From contig QNQO01010665.1 in NCBI GenBank assembly GCA_003290165.1, positions 1 through 64,000 of the forward strand: a DNA stretch of 64,000 bases, written 5' to 3'. Source of the DNA: Berberis thunbergii. Its lineage: Eukaryota > Streptophyta > Magnoliopsida > Ranunculales > Berberidaceae. Of the stretch, positions 33,421-45,877 are shown in pieces. The first letter of the stretch is position 1, and every line of letters starts with the position of its first letter. Under the pieces are notes generated by a model. That model made no database searches. It saw only the letters and a list, made by a program, of their open reading frames with translations, and was not told where the DNA came from. Both the position numbers and the translations under genes were made by a program.

Positions 33421-36400
33421 ATGGTGAGATCGAAGAGCACTTGTTTCAAGATCATGACATGTGCAAGTGATGCCAAGGATCAAGAAGACTTCGATCTGGT
33501 ATTTCTCTTTTGCTTCGGTTATCTTTATTGTTTCTAGGGTTTTTGTTTTATTGATGCTTGTATAAAGAAATATTCTGTTTGATTGATACTTTTACATGCT
33601 GACTCAAGAATTTTTTACAACTCTTAAGTTCTTGGCATTGGCATGATTTCTTGCGTGTAGTTGGCGAAACCCTAAATCTGTACTCTAATTGTAATTTTGA
33701 TAGATGAGAGAGGTTCAGTGAATTTTAGAGGCGGAAGTTGAAATTCAAATTTCCTTGTGGTTGGATTTACTAGTTTATAGTTTCAGATACATTGCTTGTA
33801 ACTGTGATTTTAGCTGTAGGCAATTTGAACTTTATGAGAATCGGCAACCTTCCACTGTCGTTTGATGCTTCACTTTGGGTTAAGAGCTACTTCAAATGTA
33901 ATTTAGGGTGTGTTTGGTTGGATGGAATGCTATTCTATGAGAATACATTAGAGGATCCAACATTTAAGGCTAAATTGAGGTAATACTCGTTGTCCACCAT
34001 TATATTTTGATGGAAATGAAAGTTTTATGAATATGAAAATATCACTCTTTGGTCCCTTAAGCAAGTAATATCCATGTTCATGGACTTACCACCATTGATC
34101 ACAAAATCTAATAGTGGATAAGTGAGTGAACATCAAATTACCTCAGACAGCTCATTGCGAGGAATTTAATACTTTAAACACATTTTTAATGATTTTGCTA
34201 TTACCAATGTTCATTTGGAGAGAATTATAGTCAACTCATTAGCAGAGTCACACGTGTTGTTGTATCTTGGGTGTTCTTATGGTATACCATGTTCCTTGCT
34301 CGAAATTTAACTTGATTGTTATAACTTCAAATTCAGCTTATCAAAATTGAAAATTTTCCTTTAATCACATAACATTATTATCTTATTATTTACATCAATA
34401 AATCCGTAATATCACGAAGTTTTGACACAAAACTAAAATCTCATCTCCAAAATTAATTTAAATGGAAGATATGGGGAATCCACTTTATATTTTGGGTACT
34501 AAATTCATTTGTTTTAGAGACAATTTATTCATGCACGTTGTTAAACCGAACTAGGGACATCTTTGTAACTTTTCGTGTGCTATAAGCAATAAACTCTAAT
34601 GTAGATTTTAACTGCACTTTTCCTTATGTGTGTACATTTAGCATACAGAACGGCGTGGTGTTGTGGGTTGTCCTTGGTTCAGCTGCCCCCTTAAGCTTGT
34701 GATTTCTCTCTATCCAAATGGACCAGAATAAACACGAGGGACCTTTTTTTTATAATTAGTCCCCTAAAAAATTAAGGATCCCGGTCTTCCAATCATCAAG
34801 CCATTGCTCGAGGCCATAACAAACGGTATTACGATCTCTAAAACTTTGTTAGAAAAAATGTGTTCAATTCTTGATTGAATGCCCACTTAAGATTGACCTA
34901 GGGCAAGTGGGTGTTCATACGAGTGGAAGGCCCAGTGTTCAAATGAGCCTTAGGCTACGGCTGTTGCGAAGAATTATCAAATTATGTTGGGCACATGTCT
35001 TCCACAATGTGTGTTAAGACACATGTATGCCATGTCATCAATGTTGTTAGGAGCATGTTAATCATTTGTACAGATAATTAATGCCTTTAAAAGCTTAAGG
35101 TATTAAAACAATTAGATGTTTCAGGTGGATGTAGGTGAATCTGGACAGTCTTCTTTGTGTTCGCATTTTGTTTTCAGTTCGCATGGTAATGACACAGGAA
35201 AAGAAAACAGGGTTATCTATCTTATGGAATCTTTTTCATTTATTTTCTGATAGTTTTTTATACATCATTTGCAGAGCAAAGGTTTAATGGACAACAAGAG
35301 TAGGTGGAGTTTCCGTAAGAGATCTACCAGGCATCGGGTTCTGAGCAACACTGTGACATCAGAATCTCCATCTTCTAGACAGAAGGAGAGTCCAGAATCA
35401 ATTAATACTGATGTACATGCAGAGAGTAACTCTACTGTTCCTGAAAAGGTATCCATATCACAATGGAAAGGTGAAGCAGTTTCACCGTCAACTACCACAA
35501 ATGTAAAAGTAGCCGATCCCGTAACTGCAAATGAGAATACTGGCAAGAGTGACTCTTCTTTTGTAGCTACACAAAGTGATGACAAGATTGACTCCTTGAC
35601 TACCACAAAGAAGGCAATTAAGATTGACAATGAGCTGGAGGAATCTGCTGCAACTGTCATTCAGGCTGCTATTAGGGAATACTTGGTAACTTCTTGTCCT
35701 AATATTCTCATTTCTGAAATTCCATTCCTGCTTTATTGGGTTTTTTATTTTATTATTGTTTTTTTATGACAATAAAACTTAGTTTTGGTGAATAAGTTTT
35801 TTATTTAATATTTCTTTCTTTATTTATTTATTTCTTAAATTGTTTCAATGTCATCAGGCTCGGAAAAGACTCTTGAAGCTAAAAATGTAGTCAAACTGCA
35901 AGCTGCTGTTCGTGGGCATTTGGTAAGGAGGCAGGCTGTGGGAACCTTGCGCTGTGTCCAAGCCATTGTCAAGATGCAGACTCTTGTCCGTGCTCGCCAA
36001 GCCCGTTTGTCAGTTCAAGGGTTAGTAACAGAAGAGAAGATTGGTGGGAGACGTGAGAATGATAGCTGCAGTGAGAACAACTTGGTAATGCATATAATTT
36101 ATCAGGGAGAAAAATGCCTTCATCATAACTCAAAATAATATCCCCAGTATACCTGTTTGTCATTAGTATACGTTGGATCTAATATTTTAGTGAGTCAGTT
36201 TTTTGGGCATCACAATACACCATAAACAATAATATTTTCACTACTTTTAATCAGTAGACAGGTTGCTGCTTGCATCTAAACCTCCTTTCTTGTGCCAGGG
36301 AAGAGAGAATGCAGGAGTAATAGCCAACAGACAGTCCACTCAGAAATTGCTATGCAATGGTTTTGCTCGTCAGGTATGATCACATAATGTCTTTCCTTCG

Positions 36401-38187
36401 AAGGTACAACTGGAGCTGGTATTTTGTCTCTCTGATTTGCTTTGATTCTGGTTGGCATCTTACAGCTCTTGGAATCAACACCAACAACAAAGGAAATTCA
36501 TGTTAGCTGTGATCCATTAAGACCGGATTCTGCGTGGAAATGGTTGGAGAGGTGGATGTCTGTATCGTCAGAATCTGTCCAGGCACAGAAACCACTGGGT
36601 AGTTTAGAGAATGGGGAACAAGGAGAAATGATTGGTAATACTGCTGATTTAGGAAACCAAATTCCAGATGAAGTTGCATCTAATCATGTAAACGCGAAAT
36701 CAACTCTTACAGAATCAGCAGTGCCAGTTGAGGGTGAAGTGAATTTAATCACTTATGATGCTGATAACTTCAAGTTTCAGGCATGTTGCCCAACCTCTTC
36801 AACGAGAGATGGTATGCAGCAACCTCAGCAAGATGATGTGGGTGTTAGCAAAGCACACGGGAGATACTCGACAACTGATACAAGTCAAACAAAAATGCGA
36901 CCAGATGCTGCTTCTTGTAAGTTGCCTGTTTCAGTGTCTAGTAAATGTGAGATTGAGAATGAACAACCAAGACGCTCAATGAAAAGAATGGCCCCTGAAC
37001 AACCAGAGACTGAAGGAAAGAAGTTTGTACTTGGATCAAGAAAGACTGTTAATCTTGCATTTACTGCTGTTCAGTCAAAATTTGAAGAGCTGAGTTCATT
37101 GACCATATCACGTAAATCTAACAATTCAGTAGCTGGAGTAGAATCAAAGCCGGATGGCATTTCATCAACAGCAACATCTTTGACAAGAACAAAGGAGCTT
37201 AGCATGGCAGAAAATTTGGTATTACATGAATCAGGAGTGCAGGTTGGGGGTTCGGAATGTGGTACTGAACTATCTATTTCTTCAACTCTTGATTCACCAG
37301 ATAGATCTGAAGTTGGGCGGGAGGACCACGAAACAGTTCCGCACAGAGGGAGTTCAAAGACAAATGGAACTACTACTAATACATCTGTTCTTGAAAACGT
37401 AGATGTTGTAGCCAAAAACATTTCCTCCAACTCAGATTCCAGCTTGTTTGTTGATATTCCTTCTCAGCAAGGGAAGCTTGACAATGTCAAAGGAGAACCT
37501 GTAGCTGTAGAATCATTGCTGTTAGAGCAGCAGCCAGAGAGAAGTTCATCTGACATGCGGAATCGGCTCGAAACTCCAACAGAAAATAATACATACAGAT
37601 CTTCGCCGGAGGGATCTCCAAGAAGCCACATGACAGTTCCTGAATCACATGGGACACCATCAAGCCAGGTTTCTGTGAAGGATAAACGGAGTAAGACTCA
37701 TAATAGTGGCTCCGGCCAAAAGAGAAAGTCCCTCTCAGCTGGCAAGAGGTCCCCATCAAATCCAACCTATGACTCGGGTGCAAGAAGTAGTACAGAAATA
37801 TTGCCAAAGGACTCTAAAAATGGAAAGAAACGAAACTCATTTGGTTCAACAAGACATGATCCTGTTGAACAGGAGCCAAGGGACAGTAGTAGCAGTTCTC
37901 TTCCTAGTTTTATGCAAGCCACGGAATCTGCAAGAGCCAAAGCTTATGCAAAAAACTCCCCTAGGTCAAGCCCAGATGTGCAAGACAAGGATATTAATAT
38001 CAAGAAGAGGCATTCCCTACCTGGTGCAAGTGGCAAGCAGGTTTCTCCTCGCATGCAGCGGTCAATGTCCCAGGTGCAGCAGGGTGCAAAGGGAAATGGT
38101 GCACATGGTAACTTCTCAATCTCTAACAGAAATCTCGTTTTATCAAAACAAAAAAGTCTTAAGGAAATAATCTATGTTTGGAAGTAA
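33421..38187 (+). CDS. IQD (IQ67-domain) calmodulin-binding protein, IQD31/32 type, with frameshift
   Basis: Exons 33421-33498, 35275-35685, 35858-36084, 36299-36373 and 36466 onward join in phase. Residues: an N-terminus with FKIMTC; WSFRKRSTRHRVLSNT; then an IQ67 domain with VIQAAIREYL|ARKRLLKLK, VVKLQAAVRGHLVRR and IVKMQTLVRARQAR (the first IQ motif split by an intron, as usual in the family). Then come KLLCNGFARQLLESTP and DSAWKWLERWMSV, and a long Ser-rich basic tail with repeated SPR-type motifs. Family members bind calmodulin and microtubules or nuclei. Odd: after LLKLK the A run at 35881-35885 is one base short, so the acceptor frame hits TAG; downstream exons fit only if that base is restored. 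Either the locus is disabled or this is a sequence error. The C-terminus is uncertain: a donor at 38107/38108 may skip the last residues to a small exon near 38262. Confidence 0.85.
33499..35274 (+). other. IQD intron 1
   Basis: A 1.8 kb GT-AG intron, AT-rich, with no embedded gene recognised. Large first introns are common in this family. Confidence 0.6.
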
Positions 38188-38235
38188 ATTAACTACAAAA
38201 TAATCTATGTTTGGAAGTAAATAATCTATGTTTTG
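38167..38235. repeat. Short tandem repeat at the IQD 3' end
   Basis: AATAATCTATGTTTGGAAGT occurs twice, with a third partial copy. The read-through stop of the IQD frame lies inside it, which adds doubt about the true C-terminus. Confidence 0.8.
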
Positions 38236-38391
38236 GTGAAAAGCATGGGTTTTTGTCTTTTAGCTGGAAAAGGATGATTAAAATGGCAGGTACCCAAAAA
38301 AGTTTACAAGTTCTGCCTTGTTGAATACACTTCTCATTTCAATGTAAAATGCCTGATCCAGAGTTGCCACCTTAGACCACAATCTCATATT

Positions 38392-38564
38392 TATTTTTAT
38401 TTTTTTGGAAGGCGAGCGGAGTTTTTATAGGATTCCGGAACCCATTAAAGACCAGAACTGGTCAACATACCATAAACTGATAAAGATGCCGCAAGCTGGG
38501 TTTGAACCCATGACCAAGTGGTACCATCCGCCAAGCTATAACCGTTGAGCTGCATGCCATTGGC
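38392..38564 (-). repeat. tRNA-derived SINE with 16-bp target duplication
   Basis: It is flanked by exact copies of ACCACAATCTCATATT (38376-38391 and 38565-38580). On the complement it begins GCCAATGGCATGCAGCTCAA and has a B-box-like GGGTTCAAACCC. It ends in an A-rich tail (CCAAAAAAATAAAAATAA). Same family as 63156-63288. Confidence 0.9.
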
Positions 38565-38580
38565 ACCACAATCTCATATT

Positions 38581-40539
38581 AATGAGTGTGTGGGTAAAGT
38601 TGGGCACTCTTTCAAACAACGCCAAGCTTTGGGCCTTTTTCAAACAATGCCCAACTTGTGAGTCGTGACCCAGAGTGTAATATAACCCCTAATCCCTCTT
38701 GAGCGCACTGACCCATTGTGGGGTCAGGAGACCCTAACCCTAACTGATAGTGGGTCAAAACCTAGGATCTCAAGATCCCCATGAAATTTACGAGGAGATA
38801 TAATTAGTGTAGTGGATGATACTTCAAAATTTATTTGATGTCAGAGCATCTTGCTCTTTTGTACTATCAACAAACTACAAATTTGCCCCGAACTTTGATT
38901 TGTTCATATATTTGATTGAACTGGTTGCTATGGATTTCCCTTCTGAATCACAATGTTGAAATGTTATTACGCAACATACCATATTTTTGCCCACCTCATA
39001 GAAATGTAGCCTGCAATTTATGTGTGAAAATGATGCAATGAACTCTAGGACTTGTGCTCATCTCAATTAACATTGCAAAGGTGGTGGTGTTGTTGTTGGG
39101 TTTTTTTTTTTTTTTTTATTAATTAATTTATTTATTTTAAAGATATGCGAAAAATAAATATGGAGTGTCTGATGGGAGTGTACCCGTGAGTGTCAACACA
39201 TGTGACATGATACACGGTGACACTTTTTTTTGGGTAGAAATAGCGTGTGGTTGTTACACAGTATTATATTAACAAACAAGTGACTACAATCAAAAGAAGC
39301 ACCAGTCTCGAGGAAAAAGTTGTTATTTATTGTTTGCAACCCTTTATGTAGGATCTTCTGAATAATTTCTAAATATTATTTGGGATAGACTGGTCCAATT
39401 CATCTTACTTGGGCGTTATTGTGTTTTTTCTTCAGAGAGAAAATGGCAGAGATGATGTGAATTTTGAAATGCTCTCAGTTTAGCTGGTGACTATATCAAA
39501 CAGGCCTCTGTGTATATGGGTTCCGAGCATGGTAGCTAGTTCGGACTATCCTGGCTTGCATACTTGACTGGTGTCACTATAAAGATGAAAATGAAGAAGC
39601 AGTTTACACTAGTATCTGAAAGACCTTGAGACAGGTTTGTGTGTTATTATTTGGTTGCGTTTTGTGGTGATGACAGATTGTTTTTTCAGTAGTTATAGAC
39701 TTCTCATATAGAAAAATGTTTACATAGCATTTGAGTTATGATGTAACAAAAGTCTGCGAGTTTGTAGTGTGTTTCTCGATTTGTGTTCTCTCTGGGCAAT
39801 CCATTGTCTGAAGCATTAGCAAGACAACCATCTAATCAGCGATTTCTTATACATCCTTGTATAAGAGGCCCCATGATTGGTGGATTTTGTTGAGTAAGCT
39901 CTTCGTTTTACTTTTCGTGTAATTTTACATATACTGGTTGGGGAATCTGCTGGAAGGAAATATAGTCTGTAAGTCATGCATGTGAATTCTGTGCCAATTT
40001 TACAAGCTGGAAAAGCTAGTAAGGTAGCATAGTTTGCCATAGGAAGGACATTGGTCATACAACTAAGACCTTAACAACCCCTGTTCAATGTCAAAACTTG
40101 CTCTGATTCTGCTAGTTTTCCTGATGAATGCCTGCAGGCATGCTCTCCTTTTATACGACATCAAAATGGACAGGGGTATTTAGGCATCAAAATGTGCCCT
40201 CCCTTTTCCTTCTCATTTTCAATTATCTTCTTAACACCACATCAAAGCATCACCATCGCAATGTTGGGCAAAGAGAAAATATACATAGGCCGAGCTTGAT
40301 CGCACCTTTGGTGGAAGCAAACTCCTTGCAAAGAATCTGGCAGAATGATTATGCAGCATCAGTTCAAAATTATCAAAGAAGTCTTTTGAGATTATATGGT
40401 CATCAATATGGCATGGCCCCTATGAAACTAGTATTAACATATAAAAAGAATGATTCTTAAAACGTAAGATCAAATGAATGTGTGCATTCAGTATGAAATA
40501 TAACTTTGGGAACTTTGGTTGCGCATCTGGATGCAGTCC
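38581..40539. other. Intergenic, no gene seen
   Basis: The downstream region of the IQD gene. It includes a T run near 39098-39118 and a block with GAGTGTCTGATGGGAGTGT (39161-39182), resembling 26588-26605 in the RCC2-like gene. No coding exon was supported. Confidence 0.45.
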
Positions 40540-43500
40540 TAATAGGCAAGAGTAGGTCGTTTAGCCTCAAATGCCACATTCGCATGTAAAACTCTAAAAC
40601 AAAGTCCACACTCGGCCCCCACCCTCGTTATGGGAGATCTAAATGCGATACTCCACCCTGAAGACAAAATAGGAGGTAGACACACAACTCTTTCCCAGGT
40701 CCGGCACCTTAGAACTTTCATGGACGCTTGCAACCTTCTTGATTTCTTGCTTAATGATTCCAAATTTACTTGGAACAACAAAAGAAAAATCACAATGGCA
40801 TCAAAGCTAAACTAGATCAGGTTCTCACATCCACTGAATGGATGACTCTTCTCCCCTCATTTGTGGCCCGCACCATTCATACTTCCTCATCAGATCACCA
40901 TGTCATCACCCTTCAGCTCGTTACTACCACTCAATCAGGACCCAAGCCTTTTAGATTCTTCCATATGTGGACTAGAGATCCTTACTGTAGGCAACTGGTT
41001 AATTGGTCGTGATCTCCCCGCCAACACCCCACCCCAGGGCACAATTTCTATCTGAAAACAAAAAACTCAGTCATTCTTTAACTAGATGGAACAAGACAGA
41101 TTTCTGCAATATTCACAATAATATTAAGAAAACCATGGTTGCTCTGGACAAAGCTCAAAATGCTACCCCTTCCAAGGAAAATGCAAATGCTATCTCTATT
41201 CTGGAAGACAGACTCACCGAACTGTATATTCGAGAAGAGTTTTTTTTTTTGCAAAATAAATCGGGAGAATCGTGACTCAAGGAAGGCAACAAAAATACCA
41301 AGTTCTTCCATCTGACCTCAATGCTACGCAAGAAACGAAATCTTATCCCGCGTGGTTGCGTCTCCGTTATAAAAATAACCAATCGCATTCTACCAATTCT
41401 TCGATTCACTCGATCCTCAACGATTACTTTGAATCTATTTCCGGTCCTGCCACCCGAATCCTTGCCCTGAAGTTGTGTCCTTATTCGACCCCGTCATTAC
41501 GGCTTAGGATAATGATAAATCTTTTAGCTATTCCCATGGAAGACGAAATCAAGGACACCATCTTCTCTATGGGCAATCACAAAGCGCTTGGCCCTGACAG
41601 TTTCCATGTCTTCTTTTTCCAGCATTACTGGGAAACAATCAAACAACACGTGATTGAAGTAGTGACAAAAAATTTCACTTCTCATCAAAATGGATCCAAA
41701 ACTCAATATGACCTTCATACCCTTATCCCAAAAATGTCAAATCCAACAACTTCAGATAAGTCCAGATCCATAGGGCTTTGTAATATTATCTACAAAATCA
41801 TCTAAAAAAAATTGCCAATAAACTTAAACCTCTCCTAGATAACATCATTTCCCCTAATCATGGTGCATTCATCAAAGGATGCTCTATCACTGACAATGTT
41901 GCCTTCACCCATGAAACTTTTTTCAAATGAAACATTGTCGTAAAAAAAGGGTTGGATGGCTATCAAAATTGATATGGCTAAGGCTTATGACAGAGTCGAA
42001 TGGTCTTTCCTCTTCCAAATCATGACTCAGTTGAGTTTTTCAGAGGGATGGATCCAAATGATCTCTTAATGTATATCCACATCTTCTCTCAGGGTATTAA
42101 TTAACGGTAGCCCTCTCCCAAGCTTTTCTCCTTTTCGGAGTCTTAGACAAGGGGACTCGTTCTCTCCGTACTTCTTCATTCTCATTGCTGAGGTCCCATC
42201 TAGAAGGCTCGCCCAAGCAGACAAATGGTATACTATGACAAATCTTTTGTCTTTTACATTTCCAGTGTTCATCCTAGATATGCTAAAATGATCTATAGGA
42301 TCCTCGGGTCAAAATTGTACAACCCCAAAGATAAATATCTATGGTCACCCTTGCTCATCTCAAAGAAGAAAACCTCTGACTTCCAATTCCTAATCGACAA
42401 AATCAATACCAAATTTTCCTCTTGGAAAGCTAAAGTCCTGTCACAAGCAACACACACGGTCATGATCAAGGATGTCATCAACTCCATCCCGGTCTACATT
42501 ATGCATACTTTTCTTCTACCTTGCTCAATCACCACAAAATTGGACAACATAGTGGGGAACTTATGGTGGAACGGGACGGAGGAAAGTAAGGCCAAACACC
42601 TTTGTCCTTGGAACCGCATCACTCTCCCCCTGACATCTAGGGGGTCTAAATATCCCAACAATCTGGATCAAGAATTTTGCTTTTATTGCAAAAAACATTT
42701 GGTTGACCATCTCTTTGCTGCTAAATCCTCGTTCTATCCAACTCAAGTGCATTTACTGACATAACAAGAGTCTCTTTCAACTTTCCCGAGCCCGAGCCTC
42801 CGCCTCTTTTGCCTGGAGAGGTAATCTCACTGTCCTGCATAAAATGAAACGCTATCTCTTCTGGCAAATTCGGTCCGGTAACACCATCGATCTTTGGAAG
42901 GACTTATGGGTAAAACCAGGTTTCCTTCTAGCCAATTGCCCTTCTTTTGAGCCAGGAAGTCAAAATACTTCTCCTTCCAAGATCCCGTATTTTTGGAGCC
43001 CCATCGCAAACCTCTCTCCTTTTTCCCTAGCCGGTCACAATGGACATTTTGGACATCATCATCAGACCTTCAAACGAGCTAGACAACCTAATTTGGAAAT
43101 TTGACAAAAGATATATTTTCTCATTAAAGAGTGCCATAAAAGCATTTTTAGATGAGACTCTCCAAAATTCCATCTCCTTCTCCAATGCCCCTTGCTTGTC
43201 GAATAAGATCTATCGAGAACTTTGGCCAATTATAGCACCTACTTGTGTCCTGTTTCTCTTTTGAAAAGTTACACAAAACTTGTTTTCCACAATGTCAAAC
43301 TTGCACAGGATTCATGTACCTATCAACAACTGGTGTGTTTTCTGCCACGCCCATCAAGGAAATGCCTTGCATCTATTCTTTTTTTGCCTAGTTATCTCTC
43401 GACTACGACAACTCTCTCTCATTCCTATCATTTGGTCAAACTCCATCATTCCCACTGATACTATCACTAGTGTAATAATCTTTATGTAGGAGACGGATAA

Positions 43501-44872
43501 ACCTCATCCTAATGCCACTGAGGAAAAATGTTAGCCCAATTTACAACGGTCATCAAAACTATCTGGTAGTTTCGTAACAATATCATATTCCAAAAACCCA
43601 GTTCTCAACTCACTTTCTAGCATATTCTGTAATGACCCGATCCACACAGTATCATATTGTCCGCTCTGGGCCCAACAGGCCCGCACGACTTTAAAACGCG
43701 TGATACTATGGGGATTCAACCTCACACATATATAGCACATCCCCCTTCCGCACCCAGGTGATGTGAGACTATTTTCCCCTTTGTAGCTCGTCCAACCTCT
43801 CTTGGGTCTATTAGGCTTGTTGGGCCTATTGGGCTCAAACCCTCACCCTCAGGTCTGCCCACTCCAGGTTCTTACAGTCCACCTCCTTAGGGCCCAACGT
43901 CCCCGTTGGCACACTATCCCAACGTCCATGTCGGCACACTTCCGACTGGGTCAGGCTCTGATACCATTCTGTAACAACCTGATCCGCACAGTATCACATT
44001 GTCCGCTCTAGGCCCAACCGACCCGAGAGAGGTTGGACGAGCCACAAATGGAGATATAGTCCCATATCGCCTGAGTGTGGAAGGATGATGTGTTATATAT
44101 GTGCGAGGTTGTATCCCCATAGTATGTGCGGACCGGTTGGGCCCAGAGCGGACAATATGATATTGTGTGGATTGGATTGTTACATTGGTCTTATTGGTTT
44201 AAGCAATGGTTTGCTATCCCTCACCGTAATCAAAACTCGTTTGATCTAGTCTCACTTCACCACATCAATGAAACAACTGTTATGAAGAACCACAGTAGCT
44301 TAGCCACAGATTGTGGTCCATCCTGATACTGATAATCAATCCCCCAGATTCGCTCTAATTCATTCTCAACTCCAGACAGCCAAAAACCATAGACTTAATT
44401 CTCAACTTCTTCCCAATGATTTAAACTCGGGTATGATTGTGGTCACTTATGATGCTAGTTTTTTTACCTCTTATCAACAATGAGCAATTGGTATATAAGC
44501 GGTGGACGATAGTGGCAGAGTTCTGGCTAAGGTTGCTTCAGCAATCTCAGGGAAAGTTTTGGATCGCACTACGTAGAATGCTTAGCAGTAGAGGCGACAC
44601 TTTTGCTTGTTCAATCATGTCAATGGCGAACCTGTGTTTTGTTAGGGGATTCAAGCTTTCTTGTCAACATCCAAAACACAAAGAACCAGGACGACCAGAC
44701 AAACGTGTGTTGGATGTGCCACCCTCTTATCAGTAGTATTAAGATTTTACTTGTTGTTAGTATTGTAACTTTATTCCCCACTAGCTTAATTATGAAGCTC
44801 ACGAGTTAGCTACTCTAGCTGGACATATGTTTTGCTCTCAGTATTAATATATTATGCTATATGCTTAAAAAA
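40540..44872 (+). pseudogene. Degenerate L1-type LINE retrotransposon
   Basis: In order: an endonuclease piece (VMGDLNAILHPEDKIGG at ~40628, then FTWNN, and SSSDHHVITLQL at ~40885), a linker, and reverse transcriptase blocks (NHKALGPDSFHVFFFQHYW at ~41575; IKIDMAKAYDRVEW at ~41957; QGDSFSPYFFILIAE at ~42148). A zf-RVT-like region (ELWPIIAP ... VFCHAHQGNALHLFF, ~43215-43390) and RNase H-like remains (CDASFF, DDSGRVLAKVASAISGK) near 44450-44570 follow. Stops and frameshifts are frequent, and the FADD block is missing, probably by deletion near 42225. It ends in a short A run near 44870. A 557-bp foldback element splits it at 43628-44184. It is clearly dead; the 5' end is not defined. Confidence 0.85.
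43628..44184. mobile_element. Foldback element inserted in the LINE
   Basis: It starts TGTAATGACCCGATCCACAC and ends with the imperfect complement (…GTGTGGATTGGATTGTTACA). Arms of roughly 170 bp pair across the element. The end sequence also occurs a third time, in direct orientation, at about 43971-44018, just after GGCTCTGATACCATTC. The LINE frame (…YWFKQW…) resumes at 44185. No coding frame was found. It could be a TRIM-like or foldback family; the target duplication is unclear. Confidence 0.75.
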
Positions 44873-45877
44873 ACAATGCATACATTAGAGGCAAAAACAA
44901 ATAAGGAAGAGAAAAACTAACATGCTAATACAGTAATACGACGATTGGCTAAGGTTCATAACATTTTAACAATTTTAGAAAAATCTCGAAATCAAAACTA
45001 TGACTAGCTAATTTGATAATCAGTTCAATCGATCTTCACACTGTATTGATATATGTAGGTACATGCAATATTCAAACGTATAAAAGAAAGACAAATAGGA
45101 CATTAAGAAGTGGCCTTATTTGCCCTGGGTGCAGGATGCATATGCTTTATTTATTAATATGCATTCAATAGTGAATTTTCACCTGAATATAAGGAGCATA
45201 TGTGTTTTGTCGTTGATTAGCCTTTAACATCTCTATCTGCAATTGGGTTTTATAGTTCAATTGTATGTGCAATTTGTCTTTTGTCATCTTTCAAATTCCC
45301 AAATTGCTTTCGCCAAGTTAAAAAATTTTCCAACCCGTCCTCTGGTCTCTTCCCTCTCTTTAGCAATTGAAAAGTTGGATGTGTGTCTGTGGACTTTTTC
45401 AAAATCCCGATAAAGCAATCACACAACTTACGGAATCTCGAAATTGCCCATCACACAACTTACTGATTTGCATTATACGTTTTGTAAACCATATGACAAT
45501 AAGTTTGATTTTTTTAATGGTAACTTATAATTTATTTTCATATTTGATAATTTAATGACTTATTTGGAAAGTGCCAAAAAATGCACAATCCAATGACTAG
45601 GTTGGCATGTCGAAGATATGATATTGTATCTGTGCCACTGCTAACAGCATAGGTACACACTATGTGAAAAGTGTATGACCGGCTCAATATCATCCATCCA
45701 TACTATAAATCTTGAAAATGGCCAAATCTCTAGAATGATGAATGGTCTGTTCACCATCTCCACCTCACAGTTGAGTCGAGAGCTCCGAGTTTCCTTTGAA
45801 CAGCTTAGCTCATAGAACAATTGGGTTTGTCCGTACAACAGTCATTCACACAACACACTAACACAGGCAAAGCAACG
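44873..45877. other. Intergenic upstream of the BORCS5-like gene
   Basis: AT-rich sequence containing the presumed promoter and leader of the gene starting at 45878. Nothing else recognised. Confidence 0.45.

Noticed and set aside
35265..35660. Minus-strand frame opposite IQD exon 2
   Set aside because: Shadow of the real IQD coding sequence; no start context or domain.
40128..40460. 110-codon open frame before the LINE
   Set aside because: No recognisable family, no splice signals; likely chance or decayed LINE 5' sequence.
41003..43490. Several separate small genes
   Set aside because: They are fragments of one LINE coding region broken by stops and frameshifts, in the correct order of LINE domains.
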